Source: Nocardioides sp. zg-DK7169
GTDB lineage: Bacteria > Actinomycetota > Actinomycetes > Propionibacteriales > Nocardioidaceae
Assembly: GCF_013155365.1 (NCBI RefSeq)
Contig: NZ_JABJRA010000011.1
Coordinates: forward strand, 124,001 to 188,000
Direction: 5' to 3'
DNA: 64,000 nucleotides
Shown: positions 1-15,112 of the stretch, one piece after another
Layout: each line of letters opens with the position of its first letter
How positions within the stretch are numbered: position 1 is the first letter of the stretch
Notes under the pieces: model-generated
The model's input: the letters and a program-made list of their open reading frames with translations, nothing else
What the model was told of the DNA's origin: nothing
The model's database searches: none
Made by a program: the position numbers and the translations under genes

Positions 1-1928
<1,928 letters not shown>

Positions 1929-1939
1929 CCGGGGCCCGG

Positions 1940-1960
1940 CCTCCCCGCCCCGAGGGGAGG
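1940..1960 (+). terminator. Candidate terminator hairpin after glgX
   Basis: CCTCCCC and GGGGAGG form a perfect 7-bp stem around a 7-nt loop, starting 11 bases after the glgX stop. There is no T-run, and the right arm overlaps a GGAAC that may be the -35 element of the next gene, so the structure may be partly coincidental. Confidence 0.35.
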
Positions 1961-1982
1961 AACTGGTCGGCCCACCCCGTCT
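1959..1982 (+). promoter_or_regulatory. Candidate ECF-type promoter of the sigma factor operon
   Basis: GGAAC at 1959-1963 and CGTCT at 1978-1982 resemble the GGAAC / CGTC-type -35 and -10 elements of many ECF sigma factors, about 60 bp upstream of the sigma gene. The 14-nt gap is slightly short for the group. Autoregulation is common in ECF operons, which is the only reason to propose it; the match is weak. Confidence 0.3.
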
Positions 1983-2044
1983 GGCGTGGGACGCTCGCGG
2001 CTCGGGCTGCGTCGAACAGGACGTAGACCACCCCGAGGAGGGAC

Positions 2045-2566
2045 ATGAGCACCCAGGCGCGGGCGGCCCAGGAGGCCGCTTTCACCGAGTTCGCGCAGGC
2101 GCGGATGCCACACCTGTACCGGTCCGCGTGGCTGCTGTGCGGCGACCGGCACCGGGCGGAGGACCTCGTGCAGGAGACGCTGGCGCGGGTGTACGCCCGG
2201 TGGGGGCCGGCGATCGCCAACCCCGCGGCGTACGCCCAGACCACGCTGACCCGCACCTGGATCAGCCAGCAGCGGCGCCGCAGCACCCACGAGCGCCCGG
2301 TCGAGCGGCTCCCCGAGGCGCAGGCGCCGGCCGGCCAGGAGGAGCTGCGGCTCACCCTGCTCACGGCACTCGCCGGGCTCGAGCCCCTCGACCGGGCGGT
2401 CGTGGTCCTGCGCCACCTCGACGACCTCTCGACCGAGGAGGTGGCGCACCTGCTCGGCCTCAGCAACGGAGCCGTCCGCAAGCGCCTGATGCGGGCCCTG
2501 CAGCGCCTGCGCGACCACCTCGACGTCCCGTTCACCGATCTCGTGCCCGAAGGAGTCCCCTCATGA
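2045..2566 (+). CDS. ECF (SigE-family) RNA polymerase sigma factor
   Basis: Alternative sigma factor of 173 residues, a usual size for this group. Sigma region 2 lies at about residues 12-75 and includes GDRHRAEDLVQETLARVY; the region 4 helix-turn-helix lies at about 110-165 and includes LSTEEVAHLLGLSNGAVRKR. The ATG is preceded closely by GAGGAGGG. The stop overlaps the start of the next gene (ATGA), so the two are translationally coupled, as sigma/anti-sigma pairs usually are. It sits between glycogen genes, but nothing in the sequence shows that it controls them. The target regulon is unknown. Confidence 0.88.
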   Translation: MSTQARAAQEAAFTEFAQARMPHLYRSAWLLCGDRHRAEDLVQETLARVYARWGPAIANPAAYAQTTLTRTWISQQRRRSTHERPVERLPEAQAPAGQEELRLTLLTALAGLEPLDRAVVVLRHLDDLSTEEVAHLLGLSNGAVRKRLMRALQRLRDHLDVPFTDLVPEGVPS

Positions 2567-3504
2567 CCGACCAGACGCTGGCCGACCTGCTCCGCCACGC
2601 CCCCGACGACCTCGACCCGACCACGGCAGACCGGATCCTCGGTGCTGCCATGACCAGCGGCACCCGGCGCCGCCGCGGGCGGCACCTGGCCATCGCCGGT
2701 GCCGCCCTCTCGAGCGCCGCCGTGCTGGCGCTCGCCGTCTCGGCGTCCGGGGTGGTGGGCGGCTCGGACCCGAGGAGCCCCGCCGTGGCCGGCGCGCCCG
2801 ATCCGTCCCCGGCGGTCACGAGCGAGCCCGCCGCCGCTCCCGACCCCGGGGACGCCGACACCCGGGGCCCGGTGATCGCGACCGACCGGGCGATCGCCGA
2901 CGACGCCGCGCTCCGCGCTGGCCTCACCGACCTGCTGGCCGGCGCCGGGGAGCTGAGCGGGCTCTCGGTCGCCGCCCACGAGACCTCGGACCCCTCGACC
3001 ATCGGCGCGCCGCCGGAGGGTCGCCGCGTGGGCTTCCTGCTCGACGGCGGCGCGGCCTCCGTGGTGGTGCAGCGCTGGGACGGGATCGCCGCCGTCGGCA
3101 GCACCCTCGCGCTCGGTGACCCCTCGGGCGAGCGCCGGGACCGGATCGCGGCCGCCGGCCGCACTCCCGCGCAGGGCGACACCTCGATCGCCCCCGGCGA
3201 GATGGTCGCCACCACCGCGGCCGAGGCGTGCGCCGGCGCCTACCAGACCTACCCGGCCATCGAGTGCCGCGAGGCGCCCGCGGGCTGGTACTCCGTGGCC
3301 CGTCCCAGCCAGGGCGATGCCATGCCGGACAGCTACCGGGAGCTCCTGGTCAGCCTCTACACCCCGGACGGGTACGTCGTGCGGGTCGACTCCTTCAACA
3401 CCCCGGGCGAGAAGGTCGGCCCGGTGGTCGCCGAGCAGCCGGTGCTCACCGAGGCGGAGTCCCTGGCGTTGGCGTCCTCGGACCTCTGGTTCGTGACCCG
3501 CTGA
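2563..3504 (+). CDS. Single-pass membrane protein coupled to the ECF sigma factor (possible anti-sigma partner)
   Basis: 313 residues starting at the ATG that overlaps the sigma factor stop. A cytoplasmic N-terminus of about 40 residues ends in the basic run RRRRGRH, followed by one membrane segment at about 42-66 and a Pro/Ala-rich linker. The outer domain is about 200 residues and contains the pair AEACAGAYQTYPAIEC, whose two Cys could form a disulfide. The layout (short inner part, one helix, outer sensor) and the overlap with the sigma gene fit an anti-sigma or signal-receiving protein. No ZAS HxxxCxxC motif is present, so the role is inference. The gene is convergent with glgP. Confidence 0.7.
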   Translation: MTDQTLADLLRHAPDDLDPTTADRILGAAMTSGTRRRRGRHLAIAGAALSSAAVLALAVSASGVVGGSDPRSPAVAGAPDPSPAVTSEPAAAPDPGDADTRGPVIATDRAIADDAALRAGLTDLLAGAGELSGLSVAAHETSDPSTIGAPPEGRRVGFLLDGGAASVVVQRWDGIAAVGSTLALGDPSGERRDRIAAAGRTPAQGDTSIAPGEMVATTAAEACAGAYQTYPAIECREAPAGWYSVARPSQGDAMPDSYRELLVSLYTPDGYVVRVDSFNTPGEKVGPVVAEQPVLTEAESLALASSDLWFVTR

Positions 3505-3508
3505 ACCT

Positions 3509-3544
3509 GCTCGGCCTCGTCACGGGAGCGCGACGAGGCCGAGC
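3509..3544. terminator. Bidirectional terminator hairpin between converging genes
   Basis: A perfect 13-bp stem (GCTCGGCCTCGTC pairing with GACGAGGCCGAGC) around a 10-nt loop lies directly after the plus-strand gene and overlaps the last codons of glgP on the minus strand. Its place between convergent genes 15 bp apart suggests a shared terminator. Confidence 0.6.
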
Positions 3545-6087
3545 TCGGCCGGCGCGACCAGCAGGTCGTGGCGCGGCAGCACCCGCACCGTGTAGCCGAA
3601 CCCGCCGGCGTGGTCGAGGACGAGCTCGCCGTCGTAGCGGTGCCGGTCGCCCTCGTAGCTCTCCGCCAGGGTGAGCCTCGTGGTGGCGGGGTCGACCAGC
3701 TCGCGGGACTCCGTGGTCGTGCCGTGGAGCAGCTGGACCTCGACGTCGCCCGGGGCCAGCCCGCCGAGCGCCACGTAGGCCGCGACCCGCAGCGTGTCGC
3801 CGACCTGCGGCTCCTCGCCGGTGCCCTCGGCCTCGACGTGCTCGACACGGACCTCGTCCCAGCGCTCGCGCACCGTGCGCTTCCAGTCGGCGAGGTCGCG
3901 CGCGGTGCCGGCGTCGAGACGCCCGGCCGAGGTCGCGGCCGGTGCGTAGAGCGCCCGCACGTAGTCGCGCACCATCCGGGTGGCCAGCACCTTCGGGCCC
4001 AGCGAGTGCCAGGTGTGGCGCAGCATCTCCACCCAGCCCTGCGGGACCCCGTCGGCGTCGACGTCGTAGAACCGGGGCGCCACCTCGTCCTCGAGCAGGT
4101 CGTAGAGCGCCTCCGCCTCCAGGTCGTCGCGGCGGTCGGTGTCCTCGATCCCGTCCGCGGACGGGATCGCCCAGCCGTTCTGGCCGTCGTACCACTCGTC
4201 CCACCAGCCGTCGAGGATCGACAGGTTCAGCCCGCCGTTGAGCGCCGCCTTCATGCCCGAGGTGCCGCACGCCTCGTAGGGACGCAGCGGGTTGTTGAGC
4301 CACACGTCGCACCCGGGGTAGAGCGGCTGCGCCATCGCGATGTCGTAGTCGGGCAGGAACACGATGCGCCGGCGCACCTGCGGGTCGTCGGCGAACCGGA
4401 CCAGCTCCTGCACCAGTCGCTTGCCGCCGTCGTCGGCGGGGTGGGCCTTGCCGGCGACGACCAGCTGGACCGGGTGCTCGGGGTGCAGCAGCAGGCGCCG
4501 CAGCCGCTCGGGGTCGCGCAGCATCAGCGTCAGGCGCTTGTACGACGGGACGCGGCGGGCGAACCCGATCGTGAGCACGTCCGGGTCGAGCACCCCGTCG
4601 GTCCACGCGAGCTCGGCGGGCGCGGCCCCGCGCTCCTCCCACGAGGCACGCAGCCGGCGGCGGGCCTCGGCCACCAGCCGCTCGCGCAGCCGACGCTTGA
4701 GCGACCAGAGCTCCTCGCCCGGGGCGCTGTCGACCAGCGCGTCGAAGGACTCCGGCTCGGCGCCCTCCCCCTCGACGTCCACGCCGTGGCGCGCCGCCAG
4801 CTCGAGCAGCTCGCGGGCCACCCAGGTCGGGGCGTGCACGCCGTTGGTGATCGAGCCGATCGGCACCTCGGCCTCGTCGAAGTCCGGCCAGAGGCCGCGG
4901 AACATGTCACGCGAGACCTCGCCGTGCAGCCGGGAGACGCCGTTGGAGCGCTGGGCGAGGCGGAAGCCCATCACCGCCATGTTGAACACCGCCGGGTCGC
5001 CGCCCTCGTAGTCCTCGACGCCGAGGTCCAGCACCCGCTCGACCGGGACCCCCGGGGTGACTCCGCCGGTGCTGAAGTACTGCTCGACCAGGGAGCGCGG
5101 GAACCGGTCGATCCCGGCGGGCACCGGGGTGTGCGTGGTGAACACCGTCGACGCCCGGGCGACCTCGAGCGCGGAGTCGAGGTCGAGCCCCGGCCCGTCC
5201 GGGTCGGCGCTCAGCTCGCGCAGCCGCTCCACGCCGAGGAAGCCGGCGTGCCCCTCGTTGGTGTGGAAGACCTCCGGCGCGGGGTGACCGGTGAGGCGGG
5301 CGTGCACGCGGAGCGCGCGGACCCCGCCGACGCCGAGCAGGATCTCCTGGCGCAGCCGGTGCTCGGACCCGCCGCCGTAGAGCCGGTCGGTGACCTCGAC
5401 GTACTGGTCGGGGTTGCCGGCGACGTCGGTGTCGAGCATCAGCAGCGGGACCCGGCCGACCTGGGCCACCCAGATCCGGGCCAGCAGGTCCGGGCCGGCC
5501 GGCATCGCGAGCCGGACCAGCGCCTCGCTGCCGTCGGCCTCGCGCAGCAGCGAGATCGGCAGGCTCGCGGGATCCAGGGAGGGGTAGGACTCCAGCTGCC
5601 AGCCGTCGCGGGCCAGCGCCTGGCGGAAGTAGCCGTGTCGGTAGAGCAGCCCGACGCCGACGATCGGCACCCCGAGGTCGCTCGCGGCCTTGAGGTGGTC
5701 CCCGGCCAGGATCCCCAGGCCACCGGAGTACTGCGGCAGCACCGCGGTGATCCCGAACTCCGGGGAGAAGTAGCCGATGGCGGACGGGAGCCGCTCCCCC
5801 GCGGCCACGCGGCGCTGGTACCAGCGCTCACCGGTGACGTACGCCGTGAGCGCGGCGCGGGCGGCGGCCAGTCGCTCCAGGAAGCCGGGGTCCTCGGCCA
5901 GCTGGGCGAGCCGCTGGGGCTCGACCCGGGCCAGCAGCGCGACCGGGTCGTGGCCGCTGCTGCGCCACAGGTCGGGGTCCACCTCCGCGAAGAGGTCCTG
6001 AGTCGGTGGGTGCCAGACCCAGCGCAGGTTGAGGGCGAGCTCCCCCAGGGCCGACAGCGCGGCGGGGAGAACGGGACGGACGCTCAT
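3520..6087 (-). CDS. glgP: Glycogen/alpha-glucan phosphorylase (GT35)
   Basis: Releases glucose 1-phosphate from alpha-1,4-glucan ends. It is 855 residues from the ATG at 6087 (start MSVRPVLPAALSALGELALN), the usual length of the actinobacterial single-chain alpha-glucan phosphorylase. The PLP-binding site is EACGTSGMKAALNGGLN with Lys at about 613; HTPVPAGIDRFP and EGHAGFLGVERLRE are further family motifs. The frame stays open upstream to 6363, but that part is Arg/Pro/Gly-rich and unlike the family, so the later start is taken. The gene is divergent from glgE across 275 bp and converges on the sigma-operon membrane gene. Confidence 0.94.
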   Translation of the reverse strand: MSVRPVLPAALSALGELALNLRWVWHPPTQDLFAEVDPDLWRSSGHDPVALLARVEPQRLAQLAEDPGFLERLAAARAALTAYVTGERWYQRRVAAGERLPSAIGYFSPEFGITAVLPQYSGGLGILAGDHLKAASDLGVPIVGVGLLYRHGYFRQALARDGWQLESYPSLDPASLPISLLREADGSEALVRLAMPAGPDLLARIWVAQVGRVPLLMLDTDVAGNPDQYVEVTDRLYGGGSEHRLRQEILLGVGGVRALRVHARLTGHPAPEVFHTNEGHAGFLGVERLRELSADPDGPGLDLDSALEVARASTVFTTHTPVPAGIDRFPRSLVEQYFSTGGVTPGVPVERVLDLGVEDYEGGDPAVFNMAVMGFRLAQRSNGVSRLHGEVSRDMFRGLWPDFDEAEVPIGSITNGVHAPTWVARELLELAARHGVDVEGEGAEPESFDALVDSAPGEELWSLKRRLRERLVAEARRRLRASWEERGAAPAELAWTDGVLDPDVLTIGFARRVPSYKRLTLMLRDPERLRRLLLHPEHPVQLVVAGKAHPADDGGKRLVQELVRFADDPQVRRRIVFLPDYDIAMAQPLYPGCDVWLNNPLRPYEACGTSGMKAALNGGLNLSILDGWWDEWYDGQNGWAIPSADGIEDTDRRDDLEAEALYDLLEDEVAPRFYDVDADGVPQGWVEMLRHTWHSLGPKVLATRMVRDYVRALYAPAATSAGRLDAGTARDLADWKRTVRERWDEVRVEHVEAEGTGEEPQVGDTLRVAAYVALGGLAPGDVEVQLLHGTTTESRELVDPATTRLTLAESYEGDRHRYDGELVLDHAGGFGYTVRVLPRHDLLVAPAELGLVALP

Positions 6088-6159
6088 TCGTCGGATCGCA
6101 CGCACCGTCCGACCGTAGCCCAGCCCCGGGCCCCGGGGCAGCCGTCCGGGGACCGCCCC

Positions 6160-6210
6160 GTGACGCTCGCGTGACGGTCCTGTGACGGCCCCGGGTCCTT
6201 CTCGTGACGC
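6160..6210. promoter_or_regulatory. Helically phased GTGACG direct repeats in the glgP-glgE divergent promoter region
   Basis: GTGACG occurs at 6160, 6171, 6182 and 6204, so every copy sits on the same 11-bp register; a degenerate GTGTCC at 6215 continues it. The array lies 73 bp upstream of glgP and about 150-200 bp upstream of glgE. Direct repeats with an 11-bp period are typical of OmpR/PhoB-family response-regulator operators, which bind head to tail on one face of the helix. Which regulator binds, and which gene it serves, is not visible. The rest of the 6088-6362 gap shows only GC-rich sequence. Confidence 0.5.
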
Positions 6211-6362
6211 CTCGGTGTCCCCGCCGGTGTCGACCGCCCGGACGGCCCCTGCGCGGCCAGACTCGGGGCCACACCCGTCCACACCGGGGCGCGAGGGCCG
6301 GAGGCTGCGCCACGGCATTGGGTACAGGCCCCCGGTCAGCGCCCCCCACCAAGGTTGGAGCA

Positions 6363-8356
6363 ATGGTCGGACGCATCCCCGTCATGAACGTCCATCCCGT
6401 CGTCGATCTGGGCCGCCACCCGGCCAAGGCCACCGTGGGCGAGCCGCTGCCCGTGCGCGCGACGATCTTCCGCGAGGGCCACGACAGCCTCGGGGCCGAC
6501 GTCGTCCTCACCGGCCCGGACGGCGTACGACGCCCACCGGTGCGGATGACGCCGCACCGGGAGGTCCCGGACCGCTACGACGCCGAGGTGGTGCCCGACC
6601 TCGAGGGCGCCTGGACCTTCGAGATCCAGGCCTGGTCGGACCCGATCGCGACCTGGCAGCACGCCGCCGGGTTGAAGATCCCGGCCGGCGTCGACGTCGA
6701 GCTGATGTTCACCGAGGGCCGGCTGCTGCTCGAGCGGGTGCTTGCCGACCTCGACGCCGCCGCCGGTGCGGAGGCCCGGGAGCTGCTCGAGGGCGCCCTG
6801 GCCGCCGCGAGCGACACCGACCGCCCGGTCGAGGCCCGCCTCGCCGCGCTCCAGGACTCGGCGCTCGAGGCCCTCCTCCACGCCCACCCGCTGCGCGAGC
6901 TGGTCACGGTCGAGGGGCCGTTCCCGGCGTACGCCGACCGGGAGAAGGCGCTGTTCAGCAGCTGGTATGAGTTCTTCCCCCGCTCCGAGGGCGCCCGGGT
7001 GGACCCGGTCACCGGGCGGGTCATCTCCGGCAGCTTCCGCACCGCGGCCGAGCGCCTGGACGCGGTGGCGGAGATGGGCTTCGACGTCATCTACCTGCCG
7101 CCGATCCACCCGATCGGCGAGGTGAACCGCAAGGGGCCGAACAACACCCTCACCCCCGGGCCCGACGACCCCGGCTCTCCGTGGGCGATCGGCTCGCGCC
7201 ACGGCGGCCACGACGCGATCCACCCCGACCTCGGCACCCTCGAGGACTTCGACGCCTTAGTGGCCCGCGCCCGCGAGCTCGGGATCGAGGTCGCGCTCGA
7301 CCTGGCCCTCCAGGCCGCCCCGGACCACCCGTGGGTCACCTCGCACCCGGAGTGGTTCACCACCCGCGCGGACGGCTCGATCGCGCACGCGGAGAACCCG
7401 CCGAAGAAGTACCAGGACATCTACCCGGTCAACTTCGACAACGACCCCGAGGGCATCAGCCACGAGGTGCTGCGGATCGTGCGGCACTGGATGTCGCACG
7501 GCGTGCGGATCTTCCGCGTCGACAACCCGCACACCAAGCCGCTGTCGTTCTGGGAGTGGATGCTGGCCGAGGTCCGCCGCACCGACCCCAACGTCGTCTT
7601 CCTCTCCGAGGCCTTCACGCGCCCGGCGATGATGCACGGCCTGGGCGCGATCGGCTTCCACCAGAGCTACACCTACTTCACCTGGCGCACGGCGCGCTGG
7701 GAGCTGGAGGAGTACCTGCGCGAGCTCGCGCACGAGTCGGACCACCTGATGCGTCCGAACTTCTTCGTCAACACCCCCGACATCCTGCACGCCTACCTCC
7801 AGTACGGCGGGCCCGCAGCGTTCAAGGTGCGCGCCGTCCTGGCGGCCACCGGCTCGCCGTCGTGGGGCGTCTACGCCGGCTACGAGCTCTACGAGCACGT
7901 GGCGGTCCGCCCGGGCAGCGAGGAGTACCTCGACTCGGAGAAGTACCAGATCCGGATCCGCGACTGGGAGGGCGCCGCGGCCGAGGGCCGCACCCTCGCG
8001 CCGTACCTCACCCGGCTCAACGAGGTCCGGCGCCAGCACCCGGCGCTCCAGCTGCTGCGCAACGTGGCGATCCACTCCAGCGACGACGAGAACATCCTGG
8101 TGTTCTCCAAGACCCGCCGGGGCACGGGCCCCGACGCCGCTGACGACACCGTGATCGTGGTGGTCAACCTCGACCCGCACGCCACCCGGGAGACGACCGT
8201 CCACCTCGACCTGCCCGCGATGGGGCTGGAAGAGGGCGAGGTGTTCGGTGTGCACGACGAGATCACCGGGCAGGACTGGTCGTGGAGCCAGCACAACTAC
8301 GTGCGGCTCGACCCCGCGCACGAGCCCGCGCACATCCTCAGCGTCAGGAGGACGCG

Positions 8357-8360
<4 letters not shown>
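6363..8360 (+). CDS. glgE: Alpha-1,4-glucan:maltose-1-phosphate maltosyltransferase GlgE (GH13_3)
   Basis: Transfers maltosyl units from maltose 1-phosphate to the non-reducing end of alpha-1,4-glucan. It is 665 residues, the family's usual size, from the ATG at 6363 ([17 protein letters not shown]), preceded by GGTTGGAG. The nucleophile Asp lies in [10 protein letters not shown] (residue 387) and the acid/base Glu in FLSEAFTRP (residue 416); [15 protein letters not shown] is another GlgE hallmark. An N-terminal beta-sandwich precedes the catalytic barrel. The stop TGA overlaps the TTG start of treS. With treS, mak and glgB downstream it forms the complete trehalose-to-glucan route. Confidence 0.96.
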
Positions 8361-10296
<1,936 letters not shown>

Positions 10297-10300
<4 letters not shown>

Positions 10301-11789
10301 CTCCCCAGTCCAGGCACGCCAGCACCCATCTCGACCCCGAGGTCTTCGCCGACTACCTCGTCAAGACCCGGTGGTTCGCCGGCAAGGGACGCGATTTCAC
10401 CGTCACCGGGATCCGCCGCCTCGGCGACGTCCCGGGGGCCAGCGGGGAGCCGCGGGTGGTCAACCACCTCGTCGAGCTCACCTACGCCGACACCGCCGGC
10501 GGCGAGCCGGCCACCGAGCTCTACCAGGTGCCGCTCACGCTGTACGCCGAGCCGGTCCAGCGCCTCGACCACGCCTTCATCGGCTGGTGGGAGGAGCCGG
10601 GCCACGGCTGGGTGCACGCCTACGACGCGCTGCACGACCGCGAGGCGATGGCCGCCTGGCTGCGCACCTTCGTCGGGGCCGTCCCGGTGGAGGGCGGGGT
10701 CTGGACCGACCCGGGCTCCGGCCTGACCTTCCACCGCACGCCCGGGCACGACCTGGACCCCGACGCGACCGCCTCGCTGTTCTCCGGTGAGCAGTCCAAC
10801 TCCACCGTGCTCTTCGGCGACCACGCCGCCATGAAGGTGTTCCGCAAGGTCACTCCCGGCGCGAACCCGGACATCACCGTCCACGAGGCGCTCACCCGCG
10901 CCGGCTCCGAGCACGTCGCGGCGCTGTACGGCTGGGTCGAGTGGCGCGACCCCGACGGCCCGCACGGGCCCACCGACCCCGACGCGCCCGACGACCTCGG
11001 CGGTCCGGAGGCCCCGGCGCTCCAGCTGGCGATGCTCCAGCAGTTCCTGCGTGCCGGGACCGACGGCTGGGACCTGGCCCTGACGAGCGTGCGCGACCTG
11101 TTCGCCGAGGCCGACCTGCACGCCCACGAGGTCGGAGGCGACTTCGCCGGCGAGTCCGCCCGCCTCGGCGAGGCGCTGCGCGAGGTGCACACCACGCTGG
11201 CGACCGCGTTCGGCACCAGCCCGGAGGGCTCCGCCGCCGACCTCGGCGAGGCGATGACGCAGCGCCTCACCGACGCGCTCGCCGTCGTACCCGCCCTGGA
11301 GCCGTACGCCGAGGCGCTGCGCGCGACGTACGCCCGGCTGTCCGCGCTGGGCACGATCGAGGTGCAGCGCGTGCACGGCGACCTGCACCTGGGCCAGACG
11401 GTGCGCACCTCCGGGGGCTGGAAGATCGTCGACTTCGAGGGCGAGCCCGCGAAGCCGCTCGCGCAGCGCCAGCTGCCCGACTCCCCCTGGCGCGACGTCG
11501 CCGGGATGCTGCGCTCCTTCGACTACGCGCCCCAGGTGGTCGCCCGCTCGCTGGCCGAGGAGGACCCCGAGGGCGTCGCGCAGCGCGCCTACCGCGCCGA
11601 GGAGTGGGCCGAGCGCAACAAGCAGCACTTCCTCGACGCCTACGCCGGCGGTCCGCTGAGCCCGGAGCAGCAGCTCCTGCTCGACGCCTACGTCGCCGAC
11701 AAGGCCGTCTACGAGGCGATCTACGAGACGCGCAACCGCCCCACCTGGGTCACCATCCCCCTCACCGCCATCGCGAGGATCGAGGCCTC

Positions 11790-11793
<4 letters not shown>
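10297..11793 (+). CDS. mak: Maltokinase (Pep2/Mak)
   Basis: Phosphorylates maltose with ATP to maltose 1-phosphate, the donor for GlgE. It is 498 residues from a GTG at 10297 with AGGAGG 11 bases upstream, overlapping the treS stop. An N-terminal cap region ([20 protein letters not shown]) precedes an aminoglycoside-phosphotransferase-like kinase fold: the catalytic-loop motif is [13 protein letters not shown] and the metal-binding Asp follows in [17 protein letters not shown]. Length and motifs match actinobacterial maltokinases. The stop overlaps the glgB ATG (ATGA), so all four genes of the cluster are coupled. Confidence 0.95.
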
Positions 11794-13994
<2,201 letters not shown>

Positions 13995-14036
13995 GCGGTC
14001 CCGGCCGGTCCCGCGCGTGCGGGGCCGGTCGGACCC

Positions 14037-14057
14037 GGTCCGGGCGACCGGACCTTT
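14037..14057 (+). terminator. Candidate terminator after glgB
   Basis: GGTCCGG and CCGGACC form a 7-bp stem with a GCGA tetraloop, followed by TTT, 42 bp after the glgB stop and 24 bp before the next start codon. Confidence 0.45.
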
Positions 14058-14080
14058 CGCCGCGTGGCTAGGGTTGCGGC

Positions 14081-15109
14081 GTGACCGAGCAGCCCAGCCT
14101 CACCGACGGGACGGTCACGCTGCGTGCGTGGCGCGAGTCCGACGTCGAGGTCGCGATCGCAGGCCATGACGAACCCGTGCTGCACTGGCTCGGCGTCGAG
14201 GAGGGCCCGAGCGCCGACCAGCACCGGCGCGCCATCCGGATCTGGACCGAGCGGTTCAGCACCACCAACCGGATCGGCTACGCGATCGAGGCCGGTGGCC
14301 GGCTCGTCGGGGGGTGCCAGGTGCGCGTCGACGACGACACCACCGGCGAGCTGCAGTGGGTGCTCTACGCCGGCCACCGCGGCCAGGGCCACGCCACCCG
14401 CGCGGTGCGCGTGCTCGCCGACTGGGCGCTCACCGCGGTCGGCCAGGGAGGCCTGGGCCTCACCCGGGTCGAGGCCCGCATCGAGCCCGCCAACGAGTCC
14501 GCGCTGCGCGTCGCCAGCCGCGCCGGCCTGCGCCGCGAGGGCGTGCGCCGCGTCGTCGCCGGCACCGGCGAGCAGCCGGCCGCGACCGAGTACGTCGTGC
14601 TGGCCCGCCTCGCCGACGACCCGCCGGTCAGCGACCCCACCAGCTTCCGCTCGCTGCTGAACTCCTTCCTGCCCCGCAAGCGCGCGATCGGGCAGATGCT
14701 GCTGCGCGACACCGCCGGTCGCGTGCTGCTGTGCAACCTGACCTACAAGAAGGACTGGGACCTTCCCGGCGGCGTGGTCGAGGTCGGCGAGTCCCCGCAG
14801 CTCGCCGCGGCCCGCGAGGTCGAGGAGGAGCTCGGCCTGGTCGTGAAGCCCGGTCCGCTGGTCCTCACCGACTGGATGCCGCCCTGGAGCGGCTGGGACG
14901 ACGCGCTCTGCCTCGTCTTCGACGGCGGCGTCCACGACCCGGCGATCCTCGAGCGCGCGGTCTACCAGGCCCGCGAGATCCGCTCCGCGGAGTTCTGCAC
15001 CGTCGAGCAGGCCACCGAGCGCTGCGCCGACTTCACCCTGCGCCGGCTCACCGCCGCGCTGGCCAGCATCGAGCGCGGCGGCGCGGCGTACACCGAGTCC
15101 GGGCGCTGA
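14081..15109 (+). CDS. GNAT N-acetyltransferase / Nudix hydrolase fusion protein
   Basis: 342 residues from a GTG. Residues of about 8-180 are a GNAT acetyltransferase of the RimJ/RimL type, with the acetyl-CoA loop in YAGHRGQGHATRAVRVLADW and the RVEARIEPANESALRVASRAG segment. From about 205 to 335 follows a Nudix domain whose box GGVVEVGESPQLAAAREVEE ELGL (residues 230-253) matches Gx5Ex7REUxEExGU, with all catalytic Glu present. Nudix domains hydrolyse nucleoside diphosphate-linked compounds; the substrate of this one cannot be named. The two activities may act on related metabolites or this may be a simple fusion. It converges on the DMT transporter gene with a 3-bp gap. Confidence 0.85.
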   Translation: MTEQPSLTDGTVTLRAWRESDVEVAIAGHDEPVLHWLGVEEGPSADQHRRAIRIWTERFSTTNRIGYAIEAGGRLVGGCQVRVDDDTTGELQWVLYAGHRGQGHATRAVRVLADWALTAVGQGGLGLTRVEARIEPANESALRVASRAGLRREGVRRVVAGTGEQPAATEYVVLARLADDPPVSDPTSFRSLLNSFLPRKRAIGQMLLRDTAGRVLLCNLTYKKDWDLPGGVVEVGESPQLAAAREVEEELGLVVKPGPLVLTDWMPPWSGWDDALCLVFDGGVHDPAILERAVYQAREIRSAEFCTVEQATERCADFTLRRLTAALASIERGGAAYTESGR

Positions 15110-15112
15110 GGC

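Noticed and set aside
3568..6174. Open frame of 868 codons on the plus strand
   Set aside because: It lies wholly antisense to glgP, is dominated by Val/Arg/Gly/His/Leu in the pattern produced by reverse-reading GC-rich codons, and shows no motif.
6088..6363. N-terminal extension of GlgP to the farthest in-frame ATG at 6363
   Set aside because: The extra 92 residues are non-conserved Pro/Arg/Gly sequence and would overlap the glgE start; the family start fits the ATG at 6087.
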